A stretch of DNA of 64,000 bases from Stenocarpella maydis (taxonomy: Eukaryota; Ascomycota; Sordariomycetes; Diaporthales; Diaporthaceae), in NCBI GenBank assembly GCA_002270565.1, contig NQMI01000013.1, positions 483,102 through 547,101 of the forward strand, given 5' to 3'. Below the pieces are notes generated by a model that had not been told where the DNA came from, searched no databases, and saw nothing but the letters and a program-made list of their open reading frames with translations. Positions 33,951-44,199 of the stretch are shown one piece after another. Each line of letters starts with the position of its first letter. Within the stretch, counting starts at the first letter, position 1. Made by a program: the position numbers and the translations under genes.

Positions 33951-36281
33951 ATGGCAGCCCTCATGTCGCCGACCAAGCCTCCTCTGGCCAGCCTCGCCCC
34001 CCTGAAGATCGGCCCAGCAGCGGGAGCTGGAGCTGCAGCAGCGCGCTCAAGCCCCGCCAGCTCGTCAGTCTCGCCGACGAATCCGACTTGTAGCGCCGCA
34101 TCCACGCCGACCCCAACCCCAACCCCGACCTCGAGCAATCCTCCCCCAATCCCGACACAGCCCGCCAAAACCCCATCCGCCTCTCATCATCATCACCACC
34201 AGCAACACCCTCCGTCCTCCTCAACGCTGCCAATACCACCAACCGCATCCACAAGCAGGGCCCCCATCCAGCCTGCACAGCCAAGGAGGTCCCTCCCGGT
34301 GTCATCCCCGGCTGCTGCAGCCCCCGCCAACAACATGTCCGTGGCATCGGTCATCTCGCCGATGCCGGGCCCTCCCGCCGCAAAGGCACCCATCTCAATG
34401 ACCACCAAGGAATGGGTCATCCCCCCCAGGCCCAAGCCCGGCAGGAAGCCCGCCACTGACACCCCGCCCACAAAGCGCAAGGCCCAGAACAGGGCTGCCC
34501 AGAGGGCCTTCAGGGAGAGGAGGGCCGCCCGCGTCGGCGAGCTTGAGGAGCAGCTGGATGCAGAGAGGGAGGAGCACGAGGCAGCCCAGGCAGTCCTGCA
34601 CGACAGGATCCGCCGCCTCGAGATGGACTCGCAGGCGCTCCAGTCACGCTGCGAGGTCCTCGAGAACATGCTCGACAAGGAGCGCATCGAGCGGGCAAAG
34701 GAGGTCGAGGCGCTCACCGCGAGGCTGCATGAGGCCACCACCCAGTCACAGAATCACCGCCACCACCACCCCGCCCGCCAGAGCCTGCCCTCCATCTCGT
34801 CTGTGTCCGACCCGCAGGGCCCTTACGCACCACAGCCCTTGCGATATCACCACCGCCCATCGGCGCCGTCCCGTCTCTCCCATCTCGGCAGGGCCAGCAC
34901 GTCCGGTGGCCCGACCGCCAGGTCCACGCCCGCCGCCACAGCCCAGCCTCATAGGCCTTCCACCACGAACTCATTCTCCATCTCACAGATCATCAGTCCC
35001 CCGGATGACATTGAACAGGCACCAACCACCTGCGGCTCGTGCGATGGTGGCGGCCACTGTGCGTGTGCCGAGGAGGCCATGGCCAACATGCCCGTTGGTT
35101 GCGGCAACTGCACCCTCGGCTCTCGCTGCCAGTGCCTCGAGGAAGTCCTCAACGGCGCGGCCGCTGACACCACCTATCCAGACGCCGAGACCAGGGCCGA
35201 CTCGGTGGCGAATCTCCAGCCCTCAGCGAGCCGCACCGCCAAGCGGACCATCCGCTCCATCTCTCCAAGTTGCTCGGCCCCGGAAGAGAAACGTGCGCGA
35301 CCGTCCCTCTCTCACGCGGCAACCGAGACGGATTTCACTGCCATGTTCTCGCGCCAGCCCAGGCGAGTTTCCCCACCCAACACCACCACCACCACCACTA
35401 CTACAGCCCCACTACAGCCTGCCGCAGCTGCAATCCAGTCCATTGGAACGCCCTACAGCAACGCACCCAGTCCGTATTCCCTGGCCCCGGCCGATCCCCA
35501 GACTGCAGAATCGCCAGCCCCGGAGGACCGCTGTGGCTTCTGCGAGGACGGCACATACTGCGTCTGTGCCGAGGCAGCGAGAAATGCCGCGCTATCACTG
35601 CAACCCCCAGCGACGGAATCTGTCACCCTGCCGCCCATTACATCGTCGGCTTTGTTCCCCGTGCAGCAGGCACGCACGCCTCCGCCATCCGAGGGCGATG
35701 CCAATGGCTACGAGATCCTGCCTGACGGTGCCGTTAAGCTGCCCAGTCTGAAAGGCCTGTCCTCGCGGAACAACAATGGCCATACCGACAACAATGCGCA
35801 TACCGACAACAATGCGAAGCCATCAGGTGGTGGCTGCGGTCCTGGTGGGCCGGGCACATGTGCCCAGTGTATAGCGGACCCCAAGTCGGGCCTCTTCTGC
35901 AGGTCCCTAGCTGCAAGCTTCAGCAAAAATGGGGGGCCCAGTGGGGGCTGCTGCGGCGGCGGGAGGGCCGGAGGTGGATGTTGCAAGGACAAGGCGCAGA
36001 GCACCAGCGGAGGCAGCAAGAGCAGCCCAGGTGTGAGGTTGTCGTGTGCGGACGCCTACAAGACACTGGCCAGCCACCGGAACTTCAATGAGGCGGCCGA
36101 CGACATCGGTACATGGCTGCCCATGCTGAGGGCAGCACCTGCACGCCCCCGGGAGCCCGAAGTCGGCGGCTGCCGCGGGGGCAAGGGAGGTGGCAGCTCG
36201 AGGACGCCCATCGAGGTCGAGGCGGCCAGCATCATGAGCGTGCTCAAGGGTTTCGATGTGAGGTTCGGGAGGGGGGAATAA
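33951..36281 (+). CDS. hapX: HapX-type bZIP iron-homeostasis regulator
   Basis: Single exon, 776 residues. A Pro/Ser/Thr-rich N terminus precedes the HAP4-like CBC-contact motif at about 150-166 (SMTTKEWVIPPRPKPGRK). It is directly followed by a bZIP basic region at 175-195 (KRKAQNRAAQRAFRERRAAR) and a coiled coil to about 260. Four cysteine-rich motifs follow: CGSCDGGGHCAC (361), CGNCTLGSRCQC (384), CGFCEDGTYCVC (near 527) and a longer one with CAQC and LFC near 630-650. Extra CC pairs occur near 665-680 and a conserved-looking C-terminal block follows. This order is that of HapX, which with the CCAAT-binding complex represses iron-consuming pathways in iron starvation and activates iron storage in excess. 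The Cys motifs sense iron. The ATG at 33951 is the first of the frame. SreA-like sites lie upstream. Confidence 0.95.
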   Translation: MAALMSPTKPPLASLAPLKIGPAAGAGAAAARSSPASSSVSPTNPTCSAASTPTPTPTPTSSNPPPIPTQPAKTPSASHHHHHQQHPPSSSTLPIPPTASTSRAPIQPAQPRRSLPVSSPAAAAPANNMSVASVISPMPGPPAAKAPISMTTKEWVIPPRPKPGRKPATDTPPTKRKAQNRAAQRAFRERRAARVGELEEQLDAEREEHEAAQAVLHDRIRRLEMDSQALQSRCEVLENMLDKERIERAKEVEALTARLHEATTQSQNHRHHHPARQSLPSISSVSDPQGPYAPQPLRYHHRPSAPSRLSHLGRASTSGGPTARSTPAATAQPHRPSTTNSFSISQIISPPDDIEQAPTTCGSCDGGGHCACAEEAMANMPVGCGNCTLGSRCQCLEEVLNGAAADTTYPDAETRADSVANLQPSASRTAKRTIRSISPSCSAPEEKRARPSLSHAATETDFTAMFSRQPRRVSPPNTTTTTTTTAPLQPAAAAIQSIGTPYSNAPSPYSLAPADPQTAESPAPEDRCGFCEDGTYCVCAEAARNAALSLQPPATESVTLPPITSSALFPVQQARTPPPSEGDANGYEILPDGAVKLPSLKGLSSRNNNGHTDNNAHTDNNAKPSGGGCGPGGPGTCAQCIADPKSGLFCRSLAASFSKNGGPSGGCCGGGRAGGGCCKDKAQSTSGGSKSSPGVRLSCADAYKTLASHRNFNEAADDIGTWLPMLRAAPARPREPEVGGCRGGKGGGSSRTPIEVEAASIMSVLKGFDVRFGRGE

Positions 36282-36741
36282 GTGTAGTTTTTGTTGAAAC
36301 CTGCCTCTGATATGGCAGCGCTTCATGAGCTTGTCTGTTCGAGTTCTATTGAACTATAAAACGAAAAAGGCGTTTGGAGGGACGGGATTATATCATTCAC
36401 GCGTCTGTCTGGCTGTCGTTGGCACACGACGTGTGCTCAGGCTGGGCTGAAAGGCTGCGTGCGGCGGGCTTTGGTCCGTATATGAGCTCAATGCTCAAGA
36501 CGTAATAACTTCCATCTGTCCCGTTCTTATCATGCATGCTATGGGAATGTGCCTGGGCCGAGTGCACGCAAATGTGCGGACGGCATGTCTGGGCTTTGTT
36601 TGCAGCTGATTGGCCAGCCGGCTTTGTGGGGACTGGCTTGCAGGTGGCCTTGGGATATATACACAGTAAAGGCCAACTGGTAGCCTGTTTGTTCCATGAC
36701 AACATGCCTCCACCCTTCCCTCTCTTCACACCCGGGACACA
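36282..36741. other. Intergenic, no supported gene
   Basis: 3' flank of hapX and 5' flank of the short kinase-like fragment; nothing recognised. Confidence 0.5.
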
Positions 36742-37071
36742 ATGGCTCCCACCCAAGATACCTCTGCCGGCGGGCAGCTCCCACCACCTGCAAAACGGCA
36801 GCTTGCCTTGAGCTGGGGCGAAGGGGACATCACCTCCGTCTTTCACCAGATTCCTGCACTTAAACCCAACGGCTGTGCTGTAACGCACTTCGTTTTCCTT
36901 CCAACACAACACCCTGTCGCCTGCATCAAGTTCGGACGCCCTGCAGGTCAAAAGGCAGATGTCCGCAACCACGAATACGCATTCATGGCGCTCCGGGATA
37001 TGCCGCCGGACCGGACACAGACTGCAGGCTGGGAGGGGTGGGGTGACGCTAAAATCGTTAGGATGCACTGA
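36742..37071 (+). pseudogene. Possible truncated kinase/phosphotransferase-like fragment
   Basis: A 109-codon frame starts in good context (acacaATGGCTCCC). Its middle (ALKPNGCAVTHFVFLPTQHP, then ACIKFGRP and NHEYAFMALRDMP) resembles the beginning of fungal APH/choline-kinase-like phosphotransferase domains, where a Lys-containing strand is followed by an NHEYA-type helix. The rest of the domain, including the catalytic loop, is missing: the frame ends 20 residues later in unrelated-looking sequence. It is most likely a relic. The family call is from pattern memory only. Confidence 0.35.
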
Positions 37072-37608
37072 GGGGAGGGGAGGTTGTATCAAGGCTTTTC
37101 GGTACTAACACAATCGATGACTTGCGGTTTCGACGGTTAAAAAGGAGCAAAGACCTTATCGCCTCTCGCAATTACCTAAGCATGCTGCGAGCTGTTGGGC
37201 CCGGGAATGGGGGTCTACCTAATCTATGGACATGACATGAAGTCGATCTTGCAAGCGCGATATCGGGGCTGCTGTCTCCTCTATGAGTGGAGGCAGAGTG
37301 TAATCTAGTTAAATATAACAGCCTTTTATTATCCTTACCCCCCGCTTGGTTTAATGATGACCTCCCTTTCCTAAAATCCACCAGGAAAATCCTGGCCCGC
37401 TGTTATCTATCACCTGCCGTTAATCAGCACAGCTAACTCCGACCATCTACTTAGGTACGTTGATCATGTCAATTCTGCATCGATGCTCCTGCATCTCGAT
37501 ACTGTACTATGCCAGCGTACCAGTCACTACTCTAATATTTCTCGAAGTCTAGTATTTCCTGTTGCTGATATCGGTTGTCTGGTCTCGAGCCGTTGTTGAG
37601 CAGTTAGG
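37072..37608. other. Intergenic, no supported gene
   Basis: No gene seen; moderately AT-rich, upstream of the cyclo-ligase-like gene. Confidence 0.5.
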
Positions 37609-38430
37609 ATGTCTCTGTTATCGTCATCACATGCACCATCTCAAGGCGGCCGTTCCCAGCACAAGGCCGACGTCCGCGCCAGGGTCTGGGAGCAGCTGCG
37701 CAAGGTCGCCTATCCAGACTCGCGCTTCCACTACGACTTCTCCAGCTTTATCGCCGACTTCCAGGGCTCCGAGGGCGCCAACAAGACCCTGCTAGCCCAG
37801 CCCTGCTTCAGGGACTTGACCTGCGTCTTCATCGCCCCGGACAACTGCCTCGAATACCTACGGGAACAGGCCCTCCGGGCAGGCATTACGGTCCTGACTA
37901 CCACCTACGGGATCCGCAGGGGCTTCAGGCTGCTGGACCCGTCCCTCATCGACCGGTCCCTGTACAAGTATGCCTCCACCCTGGACGGCATGGAGAAGGT
38001 CTCCAGCCCCGTCTCGCTCGCCGACATTGTCGACAGGCGCCTCGGGGTCGGCCTGATGGTCACGGGCACGGGCGCCATCAGCGAGCAGGGCGTCCGCTTC
38101 GGGAAGGGCCACGGCTTCTTCGACCTCGAGTGGGCCATGCTGTACAGCGTGGGCGTCGTCGACACCACCGCGGCCACCGCGGCCGTCGTCCACGACTGCC
38201 AGGTCCTCCGCGGGGAGGAGCTGGTGCCCGAGGTGTATGACACGGTGTGCGACCTGGTTGTCACGCCTACGACGATGCTGTCACGGATTGACCACGGCGG
38301 CGGCGGCGCGGCCGTCAAGCCGACCTGTGGCATTTTGTGGGACCGGCTCGAGCCGAATATGTTGCAGGATATTCCTCCCTTGCAGGAGCTTAAGGCGAGA
38401 CAAGCCCGAGAACATAACCCGCCATTTTGA
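37609..38430 (+). CDS. 5-formyltetrahydrofolate cyclo-ligase-like protein
   Basis: Single exon, 273 residues from the ATG at 37609. The N-terminal part (VRARVWEQLRKVAYPDSRFH and a later FIAPDNCLEYLREQAL) and the strand-turn pattern ITVLTTTYGIRRGF match the NagB/RpiA-like fold of methenyltetrahydrofolate synthetase (5-FCL) proteins. The glycine-rich GKGHGFFDLEWAML segment corresponds to the conserved GYGFYD/E-type region of that family. The classical enzyme converts 5-formyl-THF to 5,10-methenyl-THF with ATP. The length and divergence resemble the MTHFSD-like branch, so the exact reaction is uncertain. Coding DNA is GC-rich and ends abruptly at an AT-rich island. Confidence 0.75.
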   Translation: MSLLSSSHAPSQGGRSQHKADVRARVWEQLRKVAYPDSRFHYDFSSFIADFQGSEGANKTLLAQPCFRDLTCVFIAPDNCLEYLREQALRAGITVLTTTYGIRRGFRLLDPSLIDRSLYKYASTLDGMEKVSSPVSLADIVDRRLGVGLMVTGTGAISEQGVRFGKGHGFFDLEWAMLYSVGVVDTTAATAAVVHDCQVLRGEELVPEVYDTVCDLVVTPTTMLSRIDHGGGGAAVKPTCGILWDRLEPNMLQDIPPLQELKARQAREHNPPF

Positions 38431-41104
38431 TTGCTTAATTAGTACATGCATTCCCTATCCGGTCAAGTAGTTTGGAAGCTACTTAGGTAGGTACCTAAGT
38501 ACACTATGAAACTAAATATCAGAACTTATATAAAAGATTCTACGTCCAAATTCAGTAATCTAAGCTCATAAGGACTGAAGGGTTCCTAATGATATTTAAA
38601 AGATCATTTTTAACTTTATCCTTTAAATATTAATATATATATGTGATGGGATGGCTCTACATACTGCTGGGGAAGCCCAACCTCCTGGTTGGAAATCCTG
38701 GTCTTTTGGCCCAACTGGCTAACTGACTAGTCGTAGTTGGTATGTCGCCTAGCAGTACCTGCTACGTGTCAATCAGTGTAGCACTATCCCCAGCTTTATA
38801 ATGAGATCTTCCCTCAGTATTCCAATTCTCATTATACTTGATCACCCAGATTGGTCTTTACTCAGGCTCATCCTTCGTACTGATTTTCCTTGCATCAAAT
38901 AACATTCGACCTAAACTCAATAATGAGTGTCACAACTGCTACGGTACTTAGGTAACCACCCCGGTGGCCCGCTATATAAACGCCTGCACTATGCCCATGG
39001 ATCATAGATACTTAGCTCCTCTCTCTTCGCGCAACAGGTAAGTTATTTCCTCGTACATCTAGCCATGCTGTAGCAACAACGTTCCTGTGCGGCTTTGAGG
39101 TCCCGCGCTATATACATAACGACTTCCTCCTTATTAATAATTTTAATAAATCTAAGATGATTTGTTTTAGTATCCTACCCTACCATCATAAGGATGAATA
39201 GGTTACTATACTCCTACGTAATATTCTTAGCGGCATAAAGATATAGATCTTTATCCTATTATGTATCAGCTTCAACTTTATAACCTCGGCTTATGTTGCC
39301 TATAACTGGATAGTAATCTTTATGCAGTAGGGGCTGGGCTAAGGGGACTTTATAAATAACCCACCCTTGGGCTTTAAGGACCTGTGAAGAGAGATCTTAT
39401 TATACTCTAACAGGGCTGAGTCTCTTACCAATAATGCAAGATACTAGAATGCAGTTTATACCGTTATTACTAACGAGCAGATATATATGCTGCCTAAGCT
39501 TTAGCCTTAACTACTGGTAGGTTAATCTGAATTCCCTGATTCTACCTGAAGGCTGATTTTATTCTTATCACTTACCCCACTTTCCCAACCCTTTAACCTC
39601 TTCTCTGTTTGTCTGCATATTAACTCGTTGTGTACCCTACGCATAATCTTGACCCACCGGAGAGTACATAATACGAGCAGTCCGCGCTGAAGCTGGTCTT
39701 GGTGCTATAGGTCTAAATTATGTGTTGACCGGACGGCAGCCTTTCTTTTCTCTTCGACGCAAGGGATGTTTAGAAGCTTTGGGAGCTTTGTGACAATCTA
39801 ACCAAGGGAGACTACCAAATGATTTCCCTGGATGAGCTAGACACTATTGAGGAATGATTTCTGTCATCCACAGACGAGATGAAAGTTTGCTGACCAGAGA
39901 ACTTTGAGTACCCTGCTACCTCAAAGCCAAGACACCTCAGCCGGTGTTCAACAGTGATGTTGACATGGAACTTGTGTACACAATGCTAAGAGCAGCTTAC
40001 TCAGCTTCAAATGCCTTGCGAGACTGAAGGCTGCAGGATTAAACTCAGGCAACAAGATACGAATTTTTCATACGTACTTGAGCCTATTAAAGCGATTGCA
40101 GCTGCTCAGTAAAAGGCTGCGTCTCGGAAGTGATTATAGATGCTGCCTGATAGGTGTGTTCCTAAAAGCAGGCTAGTGTTTATTATATCCCTAATCAGAC
40201 TAGTAGGTTGGCAAATGTGGTGATATTCGCAGCATAATGTGCAAATGGTGGTCAGATGGGGGCGGTTGGATGAGGCTGTCAGCAGCAGCCTGGCTACTGA
40301 GCCACTTCGTGATCCCCAGCCACGTAAGCTCTATTCTGCTAACAGCCTAAGTATTGGGATATTCTAGACTACTGGTATATTGTTACTTCAGGATTTCTAT
40401 TTCTCTTACTACTCTATAGGGTATCAAAGATAAAGTATGTATAAGGTGTATCTGGGTACTGTGAGATTTGGTGGTTTTTATTAATAAAAGTAAATTAATA
40501 AATATCAGATGTTTAATCCTATATAAGCCTTATATATAGTACCCTAGATACTAATACATAGCACCCTAGCTACTAATATATAGTACCCTAGATACTAATA
40601 TATAGTACATTCCTCTCTAAAGCTATTCATTCCTAAGGCCCCATTAGCTTTGGTCCCGAGCTAATATGCATTCCTGGGCTACTACAACATTCTCCCTAAC
40701 ACACCTATAGCCCTAAACATACTAGCCCTTATCGAGAGGGACATAAAAGGGGCGAAGCTCTCAAATCTTGCTCAAAATTGTAGAATTTCGAATAATACCT
40801 GGTTTTGCTAGGGAAAGAAGGAAGGAGGAGAGGATGCCTCCGATGAGATCAAATCTAGAAGAGCTAAGAGCCTCAGGGGCTGCAGGTGCCCAGTGTATGC
40901 GCCATCGTGTGCCAGTCAGACCCGCTCTCAGCCCGATGCAGCCATCACACTTATACTCAGCCTTAGCCCTGACTCACACTAAGTAAAGGAGGGTCCTAGG
41001 GGGGTTTAAGTATGATTACACGGTGGCCAACTAAGCTTTATGGGAATATCTTGGAATATATAAGGTGCAGTGCTGTCCTACAGAGGACCTTCTGTTGCAA
41101 AAAG
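38431..41104. other. AT-rich, stop-dense repeat island left of the terpene cyclase
   Basis: Between about 38470 and 40770 no frame reaches 60 codons on either strand. TA-rich sequence dominates, as expected of RIP-mutated repeats. A TATA-like GCTATATAAACGCC at about 38971 and TGTGA...TCACA ends (38642 and 38934) hint at LTR debris, but no target duplication is seen. A 22-bp tandem repeat lies at 40537-40610. Confidence 0.5.
40537..40610. repeat. 22-bp tandem repeat, about 3.3 copies
   Basis: The unit is TAGTACCCTAGATACTAATA plus two bases. Copies differ mainly by C/T and C/A changes (for example GTACCC against GCACCC, TACA against TATA), consistent with RIP-like mutation. Confidence 0.75.
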
Positions 41105-42865
41105 ATGAGTAGCGCAACAAGAATGGATCTCCCGCTTCCACCCCCTCGAGCTGTCATTTTCGACCTTGGTGATGTGCTCTTCGCCTGGTCCGCTAGCACG
41201 ACCACACCCATCACAGCTCGGCAACTCAGGGACATCCTTACATCCCCTATCTGGTTCGCCTACGACCGTGGCGAAATTACCCGAGATGTTTGTTATCAGC
41301 TGAGCGCTGAGAAGTTCTGCCTCTCGGCGTCTGAGATTGCAGAGGCGTTTGCACAGGCCCGCAAGTCTCTGCAGCCTGATCCAGAGATTCTCTCACTTAT
41401 TCAGAAACTGAATAAGAACCCTGCAGTCAAGGTTTATGCAATGTCCAACATTGGCAAAGAGGACTTCGAGGAGCTTGCAACAAGGATAGATTGGTCACTT
41501 TTCAACCAAGTCTTTACCTCGGCAGCGGCTGGCATGCGGAAGCCAGAGCCCAGGTTCTACAAGTATGTCCTGGATCACATCGGCCTAGCCGGCAACGAGG
41601 TTGTCTTCATCGATGATAAGGAAGAGAACATCTGCTCTGCAAAGTCTTTGGGTATTCGTGGATACATATTCGAGCATTCGAGGATTCAATCCTTGCGTAC
41701 AATGCTTCAAAGTCCAGTTGGCAGGGCATGGACATATCTAATCAGAAACGCAAAGACGTGTAACTCAGTCACAAATAGTGGTGTTGGGTTTTCAGACAAC
41801 TTCGCCAAATTTTTAATCGCGGACACTCTGAAGTACAAGTAAGTCGGTTTGCCCGGATGTCATGAAGAAACTACCGAAGAAATCCCATGGGTGACTGACT
41901 CTCGGTGGACAGAGCGCTCATCGATCTCCAGTGGGGATCCAAGACAACCTGGAACTTCTTCAATGGCAAGAAATTTATTCTACCTTTTTGAACCTCGATT
42001 CAAGCCCAAGTAAACGGGGACGCAACTGACATTTTTGATAGGCGAGACAGTGCTCGTACCGGGAGGACTGTTCCCCGACGACTTAGACACCACGTCGCTT
42101 GCTTTGCAAGTTCTGCAACCACCTTCCAAGGAATTGGTCTCGACCCTCCTTGACGAAATGGCCGGATACGCAAACCAGGATGGAACTTTCCAGGCAAGCC
42201 AATTCCCTCTTGAGGCCGCCCATAGCATTTCCACGACCTGCCCGGCTAACTAGGCAGACAGACGTATTTCGACCGTACTAGGGCACGAATTGACCCCATC
42301 GTCAGCGCAAACATCCTGGCTTGCTTTTATTACTGTAAGTATTGATAGGCCCTGGTGCATTGATTGTCCCATGCATGCGGGCCTGGGACGCGAGCCTTGC
42401 TGCTGTTCAATGCGGTTCTGACGATTAGTAGATGGTCGTGGGCACGAATTCCCTGAAACCCTGGAACTTGTGCGTTCGATGCTCTCAGATCGCTCTTACC
42501 TACAGGGGACACGATACTACCCCTCAGCCGACTGCTGTCTGGGCTTCATCGGGCGGCTGTTGCGGTCTTCGAGTGATCTCCACCTCCAGCTGACCCTGGG
42601 CCCGCTGTTGGAATCGAGAATGCGCGAACGACTCGGCCAGAGTGGAAGCGCACTAGACCTGGCCATGCGAATCATCACCTGCACACAGATGGGCGTTGAG
42701 TGCCACGACGACCAGCAAACGTTGCAGGGCATGCAATGTGATGACGGGAGCTGGGAACCTGGCTGGATGTATCAGTACGGGTCCACGGGCGTGAAGATTG
42801 GGAACCGCTGCGTCACTACCGCAATGGCAGTTGCGGCATTATCGATTAGGGGTGAATCCATGTAG
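41105..42865 (+). CDS. HAD-domain terpene cyclase (drimane-synthase/AstC-like)
   Basis: Exons 41105-41838, 41913-41965, 42042-42193, 42262-42334 and 42432-42865 give 481 residues. Residues 15-215 form a haloacid-dehalogenase domain: motif I VIFDLGDVLF (nucleophile Asp20, the usual +2 Asp is Gly), motif II YAMSNIG, a Lys in GMRKPEP, and the acidic pair in VFIDDKEEN. The C-terminal half is a terpene-cyclase beta-type domain with DxDTT (Asp276, Asp278 in PDDLDTTS), the protonation motif of class II cyclases, and ends near DDGSWEPGWMYQYG. This fusion is that of AstC/drimane-type sesquiterpene synthases, which cyclise farnesyl diphosphate and may act on the diphosphate. Introns 2 and 3 use GC donors (GCAAGA, GCAAGC). 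The start at 41105 was preferred over an in-frame ATG at 41012 that adds a non-domain extension. No P450 or transporter lies beside it. Confidence 0.88.
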
Positions 42866-43900
42866 TGCTTGTTTCGAGACGGGCATGCAGCTGTCGAGCA
42901 GCGCTACAGTCCCCTTCTCGCCCAGACGATTTTTTTTTATCGCTTTTCCTATCATCCATAGACCTCTCTGGTGCCCACGCATTTTATTTCACATGGCTGG
43001 CTTGATATATTGTGACTGTTGTGGCTTCTTCACCTAGATGACGTGAGAACATCCGCATGTACTTAATCAGAACCCTTGTTGGATGGGTCACGTATTGCAA
43101 TACGAGTGGGGTGTTGTTCTTGTATTTCTCTCTGTCTCAAGTAGTGGGTGCAGTGGGCGTAGCCCGCCAGCTATCTCGGGTCTATATAGTGGGTGGTAGT
43201 TGCTTAGTAAGCAACTACGCCCTCTGGCTATAGTACGGTGGCTGTAGCGATAGCCCACCAATGTGCTGTTGCACACTATTATTGCCATACTGGTAGTCTT
43301 TTCTTTTAAAATCATAGTAAAAAAAATCCCAGGCGTGGGGTTAAACCCACGCTCTTGCTGTTGTAATAAGAACAAAAGCATTGCCGTATTCGTTATCAGA
43401 ATCCCTGTGTTGCCGTTGCTTTTGGTCGTGGCAGCCCCTTTGCTAGGTTTGTTGAATATACCGTTGTGCCAAGTGCCCATTAAATACAGGCACCCGGAGA
43501 GGCCTGGCGTGTTATGGCGGTCCCTGCTTCCTCTGGAAGCTAGGAGCCCGTGATTGTACGGTCTGGCATAATATAGTGCTTTCCCTATGTAAAATGTCCG
43601 CTTTTATTAATGTGTACTGCTTATTTGTTATCTTTAGTACTTAAGGGTTTTAAAAGAAATGCGCGATAAGGATTTGTGCTTCCTTCGCCTGTAGGCTATA
43701 GGTTGAATAAGGATTTGCCTGGAGCTGGAATAATAATTGCCCGGACTCCCTAGAACTGGAATAATAACTATTTAGCCTTTTGGACCCCTTCTCTCTCTTT
43801 ATTAAGTGTTAATAATTGACTAAATTGAGTATAGTCTAGATTAGCTGCCAATCTGATAGCAGATATTGATGATAAGTTTTGATGATAACTTGATCTGTAA
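42866..43900. other. 3' flank of the terpene cyclase and structured repeat
   Basis: No supported gene. Contains several perfect inverted repeats between 43091 and 43352 (separate entry), then grades into AT-rich retroelement debris. Confidence 0.5.
43091..43352. repeat. Cluster of short perfect palindromes
   Basis: CGTATTGCAATACG (43091-43104) is a perfect palindrome. GTAGTTGCTTA and its reverse complement flank one base at 43196-43218. GCGTGGG/CCCACGC at 43333-43352 form a stem with a six-base loop resembling a tRNA T-arm. Sitting in AT-rich repeats, it may be the end of a foldback or retroelement. Confidence 0.6.
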
Positions 43901-44199
43901 AAGCTCTCTTCACCTGAGGCTATTTAGGGGAAGAATACTTAATAAAGCCCTTTCTGTTAGAGGCTAATAGCAAGAGTTGGTAGGTATAGATGAGGTAGTA
44001 GTTGGGTTAGGTAGGGATTATAGTAGATGGTAATGAATGGTATATTGGAGCCAACTTGTTAATAAAATGTGTAGTGGAGCGTGTAATGTCTGATGCTGCT
44101 CTTGGTAAGTATGTAAAATATATGTTGAGTAGGAGTTAAGATCGCGAAATCTTGATTGTGGATGCTTGATATGTATAGCTGGCAACTTAAGTACTCATA

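Noticed and set aside
34543..35751. 402-codon frame overlapping hapX in another frame
   Set aside because: A shadow of the GC-rich hapX coding sequence; Arg/Pro/Ser-rich with no domain.
38642..38934. Possible solo LTR with TGTGA...TCACA ends
   Set aside because: No target-site duplication and no second copy in the window; kept only as a hint in the island description.
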